Shown here: piece after piece, positions 15,659 to 23,135 of the stretch
Layout: each line of letters begins with the position of its first letter
Numbering within the stretch: position 1 is the first letter of the stretch
Source of the DNA: Synergistales bacterium
GTDB lineage: Bacteria > Synergistota > Synergistia > Synergistales > Synergistaceae
Direction of reading: 5' to 3'
NCBI GenBank assembly: GCA_026002695.1
Contig: BOCB01000018.1
Span: 1-27,513 of the forward strand
Length of the DNA stretch: 27,513 nucleotides
Made by a program: the position numbers and the translations under genes
The notes under the pieces: generated by a model
The model's input: only the letters and a program-made list of their open reading frames with translations
Told to the model about the DNA's origin: nothing
Database searches by the model: none

Positions 15659-18600
15659 TCACGCGTCGCCGCGAATCAGTTTCAGCATCTCATCCGATGA
15701 GAGTTTTACCGGAGCCTCGGATTCGTCGAGCAGGCTTTCGGCCAGGTCGCGTTTCCAGCCGTGAAGATCGACAATTTTCTCCTCTATCGTGCCCTTAGTT
15801 ACGATCCTGTAGACTGTTACCGGGCGGCTTTGGCCTATTCTGTGCGTCCTGTCGGAGGCTTGTTCCTCGACGGCGGGGTTCCACCACGGATCCATGTGGA
15901 TTACATAGTCGGCGGCGGTGAGGTTGAGGCCGGTTCCTCCGGCTCTCAGGCTTATGAGGAAGCAGTCGCCCTCGCCTGCCTGGAAGGCCTTCACGCTTTT
16001 CATCCGCTCGGCGGGCGGAGTTGAGCCGTCCAAGTATTGATATGTAACGCCCATGTCGTCGAGGCGTTTTCTGAGTATGGAGAGGTGATCGACGAACTGG
16101 CTGAACACCAACGCCTTATGCCCGCCTGTTCGGATGTCCTCGATCAATTCCGAGAAGGCGTCGAGCTTCGCCGAGGGGCGGGCAGTCGGCTCTTTCAGAA
16201 CCAACGACGAGTTGCAGCACGCGCGGCGCATTTTCACGAGCTGGGCGAATATCAGCATACGCCTGTCCTGAGCGTCGGTGGCCTCGATCGCGTCTACGGC
16301 GTTTCTGCGTATCGCCTCATAGACGGCGCGCTCGTCGTCTCGCATGTCTATCCTGATGGTTATCTCGGTCTTGGGCGGCAGCTCGGTGAGCACCTGATCC
16401 TTGCCGCGCCTCAGCACGAAGGGAGAGATTATCCGCTTCAAGCGCTTGCGGGCGGCTTTGTCGTTGTCGCGCTCTATGGGGACGGCGAATTTTTCGTTGA
16501 ATTTCTCAAGTGAGCCGAGGTAACCGGGATTGATGAAGCGGAAGAGGTTCCACAGCTCGCCGAGGTTGTTCTCTATGGGAGTACCTGTGGTTATTACGCG
16601 CATATCGCTGTTCAGCTTCATCGCCGCGGCGCTGCGCTTCGCCCCCATGTTCTTTATCGCCTGAGCCTCGTCGAGGATTATGGTGTGCCAGTCCGTTCCG
16701 CACAGGAGCTCCTGTTCGCTCTGGAGCAGTCCGTAAGTGGAGACTAAGACGTCCATAGCGCCGAGCGACTTCACGAGAGATTCCCTGTCCTTGTTTTCGC
16801 CGCCGCCTCTGAATTCGCGCAAGGCCAGCGCCGGGGTGAAGCGGGAGGCCTCGTCGAACCAGTTCGGGCAAACCGACGTTGGGGCGATCACGAGGGCCGG
16901 GCCGTCCTTTCCTCGAGAGAGCAGGAGCGCTAAGGACTGCGCCGTCTTGCCGAGACCCATGTCGTCGGCGAGGCACGCGCCGGCGCCCCAGTGGGCGAGG
17001 CGCGTCATCCAGCGGTAGCCTTCGAGCTGATAAGGCCTGAGCTCGCCCTTGAACGTGCGGGGCAGATCGGGGATCATTGCGGAAGCCTCGTCTATTTTGG
17101 CGACGCAAGCGCCCCATTTGCCCTCGCTGTCGTCGAAGCCGCCGGCCTCCTCAGAGAGGGGCGAGAGGACCGCCGCCGACAGGGGTGATATTCGCAGCTC
17201 GTCGCCCTTGAGATCGCCGAGGGCGGCAAGCTCCTCTATCCTGCGCCTGAACTCCTCGGTGAGCGCCAGAAAACGGTCGTTCCCGATTGGGATAAAGCGC
17301 CCGGCGGATTCGCCGAGGAGCTTCACTATGTCCTTCATGCCGAGGACGAGCTCCTCGTCAACCTTTATCTCCCCCGATACGGCGAACCAGTCGCGCGACG
17401 AGCGCACTGAGAAGCTCGCGGCGGAGGCCGGTATGCTGCTGACGCGCTTCTCGCCGCCTCTCGGCCACTCGACGGCGATGCCGTCGCCGAGTTCCTGTAA
17501 TTGAAGCAGCAGCTCTAAAGAGGTCTGCGCGCCGGTAGCGGTCCATCGGTTCTCGGAGAGCTGCTCGGCGGAGGCAAGGGCTCGGCATTTGCCGATGAAA
17601 TCGGAGAAGACGGCGTCCTCATTTTTGATGTCCCTCTTCGTGCGCACGCGGCGGCCGTCGAGCAGGCCGAAGATATTGCGCCCCCCCACGCCCGGCACGC
17701 AGGAAGCGCTCCCGACGCCAAGCGGCCTGATGAGGGCTTCGAGGTCGAGCCCATCGCCGTTCGGCTGGAGCTGCAGGTACAGCTTGCCGTCCGGCTCCAC
17801 TTCGTCGGCTCCGGACTCGACGCCCGCGACGTCGGAGTGCACCGTTACCGTCGAGGTGAGGCTGCCGAGCGCTTTAAGGAGTTTGTCCTTCGCGTCCAGG
17901 GGCACGGAGAGGCCTTTTTCTCCGATTAGGGCCGCTATCTTGAGCTGCTTTTTGTTGAAACGGAATATTCGGAGGCAGTTGCGCACCTCCTCCCGCGCGA
18001 GGAAGGGGCTGTCATCGTCCGAATTGATGTCTTCAGGGTACGGTTCTATGCTGAGCGTATAGCTGTCCTTCGTGGTTATTGCCGATATTCTCGGAACATC
18101 GGAGATTATTTCGACGCTCTCGCCGGTCTTGCCCCGAAAGAGCATGGGGTGCCCGGCCAGCAGACGCAGCATTTCGTACTCGTCGATGTCAAGCCTTATG
18201 CCGCCGCGCGAGTAATAATCCCTGCTGGCGCGAATGCCCCTGAGCGCGGAAATGTCCTGATGCGTCATGCACTTCACTGAATCCGGGTTCTTGTACAGGG
18301 TGCTGATGGCTATTTCCTTGCCCGTGCTCCAGCCGCGCTGTTTGCTCGTCTGCTCCACCGGCACTATCGAGATCGACGCTATATGCTCCTTGTCGCGGCG
18401 TTTCCAGTCTATCCGCCATATCAGGCGCTTCTCGGCGGCCTGATTCGCATCCTCGGCCGCGATATTCGCGAGGATGTTGAGGTGCCGCTCCCACTCCTCC
18501 TCGCGGCGGATGAGGTCCTTGAGAGGATGCTCCGGTTCGGGCAGGTCTTTGAGCAGGTTTTTGATATGCTTGTCGTCCGGTTCTATCGCCCGAATAATGC

Positions 18601-19927
18601 TCGCGAGCTCCCGAGCGAGAAACGAGAGACCAAGCTCCTTCATGTTCCGGCAGGCGAGAAGCGCCTCGCCGATGTAGTCGGTGGATTGTCCCGCGTTGAT
18701 CCAGTACGCGAGGAGCATGAAGAAGAAAACATCCCTGAGCTCTACGTCATTTCCCCGTAAATAATTTATAAAATCAGGCGAGAACAGGGCAGCCTGATCG
18801 GTTCCGTCGGGGACGAGGTATCTTATGATGAGGTGGGTCATGCGCATATCGCAGCTCATCTTGCACGCTGAGATGTAGTCGAGTATTTTTTTGTTCGGCT
18901 CCCCGGCTCGAATCATCAGTATCGGGTAGAAAAATCCGAACCACAAGTCATAGCTCACCTTGCGCTTGGATTGCGCTTTGCGCAGGAATTTCAGTCCGTC
19001 CTCGTAAATTGAGAGCGCTTCCTCGTGATGACCTTTAATCAGCTCCGTCATGGCAAGCAGCGCCCACTTCTGCGGGTCCTCCGATTCGGACGAGGTCAGG
19101 ACTTCCCGCGCCTCGTCCGGGCATCCGATTTCTATGAGGTCTCCCGCCATTCTCTGAATGATAGCGGCGTTGTCCGGATATTTTTCGGCGAATTTCGCCA
19201 ACAGCCCGCGAGCCGCGAGGAAGTCCTCCGGCGACCGCTCGCATTCGTTCCATGCGTAGTAAAATACGACGGACGCGATCGGTTCCGGCAGGTTAAGCAT
19301 TATTTTTTCGTCGAGCGGATTAAAGAGCGTGGCGAGAAACATAAATCCCAGTGAATGCGTACCGCTTTCCTTATTTATTTCCTTAAAAAGGAGATCATCC
19401 ACCTTCACGTCAACGAACGCGCAATTGGAAATTAGTTTGAAGAAGAGAGCCTCATCCTCCAAGTACATGGCCTTCCTAAGGTCGCGCATAAATAAGGACT
19501 GGCTGTCGTAGGAGTTTTCGCTGCCCCATATTCGCGAGTTGGCGGCGAACGCGTTGTCGTCTTTTATCGCGTCCGAGACGCGATTGTACTCGCCGAGTTC
19601 CGCGGACTCCCTCGTTAAGGGTTCGGTTATGAGCCTGTTGCACACCCAATATTTTTGCTGTGACGAAAATGTCAGTTCATGCACAAGTTGAGCTAACCGC
19701 AGCCTTTTGAGGGTGGGCGTGAGATTTTTTTTCACGTCCCAGACATGCTTCAGCGCGAACTTCGTAGACGCGGCGCCTTTCCTTATATTGTTCAGCAGAC
19801 GCGCGAGGTCTGTGGCCGTCACCGGAGCGTAGAGCGCCGACAGCACGCGGCAGGCTTCCCTCTCAAATGACGGCAGGCTGTCGTATTCTTTTATCAGTTT
19901 CCTGCGCTTAACTTCATCGAACAACAT
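15659..19927 (-). CDS. SNF2-family DEAD/DEAH ATPase with long helical N-terminal region
   Basis: A 1422-residue double-stranded DNA translocase of the SNF2 superfamily 2 group. The C-terminal motor has LRPYQLEGYRWM (Q-motif region), Walker A DDMGLGKT near 990, the DEAQ box in IILDEAQAIKN near 1086, TGTPIENNLGELWNLF, and in lobe two VFSQFVDHLSIL, LRAGGTGLNLTAADYVIHMD and DRTHRIGQSRPV near 1361. The first 70 residues resemble a winged helix (SFEREACRVLSALYAPVTATDLARLL). Residues of about 100-480 are helical and TPR-like (CPDEAREVLTSSESEDPQKW, HHEEALSIYEDGLKFLRKA), and about 500-960 is mixed beta-rich sequence. Members act in transcription recycling, repair or defence; nothing here decides which. 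The ATG has AGAGGG 10 nt upstream. There is no partner nuclease or methylase gene nearby. Confidence 0.9.
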   Translation of the reverse strand: MLFDEVKRRKLIKEYDSLPSFEREACRVLSALYAPVTATDLARLLNNIRKGAASTKFALKHVWDVKKNLTPTLKRLRLAQLVHELTFSSQQKYWVCNRLITEPLTRESAELGEYNRVSDAIKDDNAFAANSRIWGSENSYDSQSLFMRDLRKAMYLEDEALFFKLISNCAFVDVKVDDLLFKEINKESGTHSLGFMFLATLFNPLDEKIMLNLPEPIASVVFYYAWNECERSPEDFLAARGLLAKFAEKYPDNAAIIQRMAGDLIEIGCPDEAREVLTSSESEDPQKWALLAMTELIKGHHEEALSIYEDGLKFLRKAQSKRKVSYDLWFGFFYPILMIRAGEPNKKILDYISACKMSCDMRMTHLIIRYLVPDGTDQAALFSPDFINYLRGNDVELRDVFFFMLLAYWINAGQSTDYIGEALLACRNMKELGLSFLARELASIIRAIEPDDKHIKNLLKDLPEPEHPLKDLIRREEEWERHLNILANIAAEDANQAAEKRLIWRIDWKRRDKEHIASISIVPVEQTSKQRGWSTGKEIAISTLYKNPDSVKCMTHQDISALRGIRASRDYYSRGGIRLDIDEYEMLRLLAGHPMLFRGKTGESVEIISDVPRISAITTKDSYTLSIEPYPEDINSDDDSPFLAREEVRNCLRIFRFNKKQLKIAALIGEKGLSVPLDAKDKLLKALGSLTSTVTVHSDVAGVESGADEVEPDGKLYLQLQPNGDGLDLEALIRPLGVGSASCVPGVGGRNIFGLLDGRRVRTKRDIKNEDAVFSDFIGKCRALASAEQLSENRWTATGAQTSLELLLQLQELGDGIAVEWPRGGEKRVSSIPASAASFSVRSSRDWFAVSGEIKVDEELVLGMKDIVKLLGESAGRFIPIGNDRFLALTEEFRRRIEELAALGDLKGDELRISPLSAAVLSPLSEEAGGFDDSEGKWGACVAKIDEASAMIPDLPRTFKGELRPYQLEGYRWMTRLAHWGAGACLADDMGLGKTAQSLALLLSRGKDGPALVIAPTSVCPNWFDEASRFTPALALREFRGGGENKDRESLVKSLGAMDVLVSTYGLLQSEQELLCGTDWHTIILDEAQAIKNMGAKRSAAAMKLNSDMRVITTGTPIENNLGELWNLFRFINPGYLGSLEKFNEKFAVPIERDNDKAARKRLKRIISPFVLRRGKDQVLTELPPKTEITIRIDMRDDERAVYEAIRRNAVDAIEATDAQDRRMLIFAQLVKMRRACCNSSLVLKEPTARPSAKLDAFSELIEDIRTGGHKALVFSQFVDHLSILRKRLDDMGVTYQYLDGSTPPAERMKSVKAFQAGEGDCFLISLRAGGTGLNLTAADYVIHMDPWWNPAVEEQASDRTHRIGQSRPVTVYRIVTKGTIEEKIVDLHGWKRDLAESLLDESEAPVKLSSDEMLKLIRGDA

Positions 19928-19957
19928 GCGGCAAAACCCTCTTTCGATTAGTGAAAA

Positions 19958-19996
19958 ACTGATTTATTGTCAGGAGTTTAAAGGGTAAAGATAAAA
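19958..19996 (+). repeat. Dispersed 39-bp intergenic repeat (family 1), copy D
   Basis: It starts 31 bp upstream of the SNF2 start codon and points away from that gene. TTGTCA (19967-19972) and GATAAA (19990-19995) are 17 nt apart. About 100 bp downstream on the same strand are two strong hairpins ending in T6. Confidence 0.85.
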
Positions 19997-20092
19997 CCAT
20001 AGGTATTTGATTATTATACAGGCAGTGTGAGAAATAGAATATGGATTGATTTTGAGAATGGATTGGGAACGAAAAGGTAACGCCCCGTTAAA

Positions 20093-20122
20093 GAACAACG
20101 CCCCCGTAAGGGGGCGTTGTTC
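20093..20122. terminator. Strong hairpin downstream of flagellin
   Basis: GAACAACGCCCCC and GGGGGCGTTGTTC form a perfect 13-bp stem with a GTAA loop. Read on the minus strand it lies about 42 nt after the flagellin stop and is followed by TTTAA, so it can serve as the flagellin terminator. Confidence 0.7.
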
Positions 20123-20158
20123 CGCGGGCGGCCTGGGGCGGCCGCCCGCGCGTTTTTT
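20123..20158. repeat. GC-rich palindromic repeat (family 2), copy 5, with T6 on the plus strand
   Basis: CGCGGGCGGCC and GGCCGCCCGCG form a perfect 11-bp stem around TGGGGC. On the plus strand it is followed by CG and TTTTTT, a textbook intrinsic terminator, although no plus-strand protein gene precedes it. On the minus strand it lies a few bases past the flagellin stop. Confidence 0.7.
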
Positions 20159-20163
20159 CCCGT

Positions 20164-22557
20164 TTATCCTCTGAGCAGGGAGAGGATGTTCTGCGGGAGC
20201 TGGTTCGCCTGAGCCAGCATCGAGGTGCCGGCCTGCGAGAGTATATTCAGCTTCGTGAACGTCATCATCTCCTGAGCCATGTCGGCGTCGCGGATGCGGC
20301 TTTCGGCGGCCGTCGTGTTGGTAGCGGCGGTGGTCAGGTTATTCACCGTGTGCTCCAGCCTGTTCTGGTACGCGCCGAGCTTCGCGCGCTGGGCCGACAC
20401 GAGGCCGATGGCGTTGTCTATCTTGCCTATCGCGTGCCCTGCCGACTCGCGGTCGGTGACTATGACGTTCGTTATGCCGAGGGCAAGGCTGCTCATGTTG
20501 CCCATGTCGATGCTCATGTCCTCGCTCTCGTTCGCGCCCACCTGGAATATCGTCGAGTTGTCCGAAAGGTGGACTATCGTGCTGTACTCCTCGGTCATAG
20601 CGATGAGGTCGAAGTTCTTCGTCTTGTCGTTCCACGTCGCCTTGATGTCGGCCATCGGGTCGAAGCGGACGTCGATGTTAGGCGCGACTATCCCGTAGAG
20701 GATGTTGCCGTTTATCTTGACGTTGGACGAGACCGTCGCTCCCGTGTGCGCGTCGTAGACCGCGACGCGGAACTGGCTCTCCTTGGGCTCGCGTATCACG
20801 TTGAGCGAGAAGGTGCGGATTATGTCCTCGTCGCCGGAGAACGAGAGCGTGCCGTCGTTTCCTGGGATGAGGCTTCGGATCACGAACGTGCCGGGAACGG
20901 AGACCGGGCTGTTCGGCAGCTCCTTGCCCTGCTCGACGAACGAGACGAAGTTGCTGGAGTTCTGAGGCGAATACTTCGCCTGCCCGAGGTCGAACGCTAT
21001 GGCGTTGTTGAGCTTCTTGCGCACGTCCTCTATCGTGTCCGTGGAGTAGAGAGTTATGCTCGCCTTCGTGCCGTCGCCCTGCACTATCTGTATCGTCTTC
21101 GGCGTGTCGAGGAGGAACTTGCCGTTCGCGTTCCAGTACTTGTCGAGGTCGCGAAGCTGTACGTCTCCCTTGGCAACCTGCCCGATGTAAGCCGCCTCGA
21201 ACGTCGCCCCTACTTTTGTACCACCGGTGACGGCCGCGAAGTTTTCGTTGAACCTCACTACGACGTTGCTCTCGTACACTGAGCCGTTCTGCTCGTTCAG
21301 GTAGAAGTTCTTGAAGTGAACGTCGAGGTTCTGAACGGCGGAAGCTTTCACGTTGAACAAGGAGGGAACATTCAGCTGATAAGGGGTAACAGCGGAGTTG
21401 TTGTTCTTCCATGCGTCCGGCCACGCGCTGTTGAGCTTGGCATCTATTGTTATCGTAGCGTCTGATGCCGGAGTACCCTCAACCGTCATGCCGTACACCC
21501 ATTTATCGCCGACGGAGAAGTTTGATATCACGTTGGCTGTCAGCATAAAGCCCTTGCCGTTAGCGCCATTCGTGAGGCCGATTCCCATATTGCCGGTCAC
21601 CATATTCGATGTGGTTATCAATATGTTCTCGTTGCTGTACGTACGCACATTACCCCCAGAGTCCAGCGAGAGGGTCTGTACGCGTACGGTCAGGATATTC
21701 GAACCCGATGCGTTGTTCACGGCCACTACCTCGAACAGCATACTCAAGTTTGCCGTCGCAACCAAGTTAGCCGTATCAACCTTAATGTAGCTATCTACCG
21801 TTGCGCCCGCCGACCCGTTAGCAATATAGGTAGCCCGGGCTGAAAAGACAGGATCTGCCGCCGTTCCCACGCTTACGTTGTACGTACCGGCCGGCAGGCC
21901 GTCGACCCTGACGCTCTCGAAGCCGAGCGCGGTGTTCAGGCCGACGTTCATGATGACGTTGGGGTGCTTTATCTTGAAGATGTCGCTCTTCTTCACCTGC
22001 GACTCGCCGGGAAGGGCGTCTATCTTAACCTTGAAGTTGCCCTCGCGCGCCTTCTTCTGGCCGAACTGGTCGACCTCGCGCAGCCCGCCGCGCACGATTA
22101 CCTTCGTGGCGAGGTTGTCCGTCGACCAGAGAGCGCCCGCCGAACCGTCGAGGAGCTGCTTCTTGTTGAACTGGGTCGTCGTCGAGATGCGGTCTATTTC
22201 ATCTTTGAGCTGGTCTATTTCCAGCTGAATGTAGCTGCGATCCTCCTGCGTGAGGGTGTCGTTCGCCGACTGTATGGAGAGTTCTCTCATGCGCTGAAGC
22301 ATGGAGTGCGTCTCTGCCAGCGCGCCTTCCGCAGTCTGTATCATCGAGATGCCGTCCTGCGCGTTGCGCGTCGCCTGGTTCAAGCCGCTTATCTGCGAGC
22401 GCATCTTCTCCGAGATGGCGAGCCCCGCGGCGTCGTCAGCCGCGCTGTTGATACGCAGCCCTGTCGAAAGCCGTTCTATCGACTTCGCCAGGCTGTTGTT
22501 GGTTTTTGTGAGCGCGTTGTAACTCACGAGAGCCGGTATGTTCTGAAGTATCCGCAT
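20164..22557 (-). CDS. Flagellin with very large central domain
   Basis: This is the filament subunit of the flagellum, exported by the flagellar type III system. The N-terminal D0/D1 helices (1-150: [56 protein letters not shown]) and the C-terminal D1/D0 helices (about 705-797: [20 protein letters not shown], ending [15 protein letters not shown]) are classical, including the segment known to be read by TLR5. Between them lie about 550 residues of beta-rich, Thr/Asn/Val-rich sequence, giving 797 residues where 270-500 is common. The frame remains open 258 bp further upstream, but the ATG at 22557 has GGGAGG 8 nt before it and matches the family N-terminus. No chaperone or cap genes are adjacent. 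Confidence 0.95.
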   Translation of the reverse strand: MRILQNIPALVSYNALTKTNNSLAKSIERLSTGLRINSAADDAAGLAISEKMRSQISGLNQATRNAQDGISMIQTAEGALAETHSMLQRMRELSIQSANDTLTQEDRSYIQLEIDQLKDEIDRISTTTQFNKKQLLDGSAGALWSTDNLATKVIVRGGLREVDQFGQKKAREGNFKVKIDALPGESQVKKSDIFKIKHPNVIMNVGLNTALGFESVRVDGLPAGTYNVSVGTAADPVFSARATYIANGSAGATVDSYIKVDTANLVATANLSMLFEVVAVNNASGSNILTVRVQTLSLDSGGNVRTYSNENILITTSNMVTGNMGIGLTNGANGKGFMLTANVISNFSVGDKWVYGMTVEGTPASDATITIDAKLNSAWPDAWKNNNSAVTPYQLNVPSLFNVKASAVQNLDVHFKNFYLNEQNGSVYESNVVVRFNENFAAVTGGTKVGATFEAAYIGQVAKGDVQLRDLDKYWNANGKFLLDTPKTIQIVQGDGTKASITLYSTDTIEDVRKKLNNAIAFDLGQAKYSPQNSSNFVSFVEQGKELPNSPVSVPGTFVIRSLIPGNDGTLSFSGDEDIIRTFSLNVIREPKESQFRVAVYDAHTGATVSSNVKINGNILYGIVAPNIDVRFDPMADIKATWNDKTKNFDLIAMTEEYSTIVHLSDNSTIFQVGANESEDMSIDMGNMSSLALGITNVIVTDRESAGHAIGKIDNAIGLVSAQRAKLGAYQNRLEHTVNNLTTAATNTTAAESRIRDADMAQEMMTFTKLNILSQAGTSMLAQANQLPQNILSLLRG

Positions 22558-22708
22558 GGTTGGAACCTCCCTGTGATTTATCGCCCGTTCAAAGCCCGAG
22601 TTCAATGAACGAAACGATTTCAGTATTTGGGCAAATCCTCTGTCAGGACACGGTACGCTTCCATGCGATAGCGTCAGACGTGAGCGCTGCCCTGTTTCCT
22701 CGATAATA

Positions 22709-22736
22709 TTATCGTCAAAGCGGGCGCCGAGCTTTA
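22709..22736 (-). promoter_or_regulatory. Sigma28 (FliA)-like promoter of flagellin
   Basis: On the minus strand TAAA (22733-22736) and GACGATAA (22709-22716) are 16 nt apart, against the sigma28 pattern TAAA-N15-GCCGATAA. The -10 overlaps the 14-bp palindrome CGATAATATTATCG (22701-22714). The start of transcription near 22700 leaves a leader of about 140 nt. That leader has GGA-containing segments, one inside the ribosome-binding site, that could bind CsrA; this last point is speculative. Confidence 0.65.
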
Positions 22737-22740
22737 GGGA

Positions 22741-22982
22741 AAGGGAGAAAACGTGGATTATTTGAAAAGAGTTAAGATGAATTACAAAAATGGCGTGGTC
22801 AATGTCGTACAACAAGCTCGCCTGTTCCTATTGCTTTCCGGCGCCCGTTTGTTTTTGGTCCCGCTTCCGCGGCAAATCAGACCTGTTTTTTTTTCTGTTT
22901 TTTGGTATTATGTAGGTCATAATCATAATTATAGAAAGTATTGGGCCGGCAGGAACATAAAAAATCGTGACAGGAGCGTCGA
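22741..22982. other. Flagellin/kinase divergent intergenic region
   Basis: The DNA between the divergent flagellin promoter and the truncated response-regulator start is AT-rich, with T9 and T6 tracts at 22885-22903 and candidate -10 sequences TATTAT (22906-22911) and CATAAT (22918-22923). I could not find a matching -35 for either, so no promoter for the kinase unit is assigned. No gene, tRNA or repeat copy is seen here. Confidence 0.5.
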
Positions 22983-23135
22983 ATGTCGAATATGGAAACA
23001 GATCGCAAAACACTCATGGTAGTCGGCGACGATCTCGCCAACCTGAGAATGGCGAAGAACGCGCTCTCAGATTTCTACCCCTCTGCGCCGCGAGCGCCGC
23101 GAGCGCATAAAATTCCATCCGGGCCGTTGAAATGA
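22983..23135 (+). pseudogene. Truncated response-regulator receiver gene (50 codons)
   Basis: The ATG follows AGGAG with good spacing. The first 30 or so residues read like the start of a receiver domain: D-R-K-T-L-M-V-V-G-D-D-L-A-N-L-R-M-A-K-N-A-L-S-D-F-Y, matching the usual VVDDD...N..L pattern with one acidic residue replaced by Gly. After this the frame passes into Ser-Ala-Pro-Arg-Ala-Pro-Arg, encoded by a 9-bp tandem repeat (GCGCCGCGA twice, 23085-23106), and stops. The phosphorylated Asp and the remaining receiver are absent, which points to an internal deletion. Its TGA overlaps the kinase ATG by 4 bp. The kinase has no ribosome-binding site of its own, so this remnant may still serve to couple translation. 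Confidence 0.7.

Noticed and set aside
20350..21282. Long plus-strand open frame (310 codons) opposite flagellin
   Set aside because: It is rich in Arg/Val/Asp dipeptides typical of antisense translation and has no ribosome-binding site.
22558..22815. N-terminal extension of the flagellin frame by 86 residues
   Set aside because: The extension lies over the sigma28-like promoter and leader, does not resemble flagellin, and the internal ATG at 22557 has a proper ribosome-binding site.
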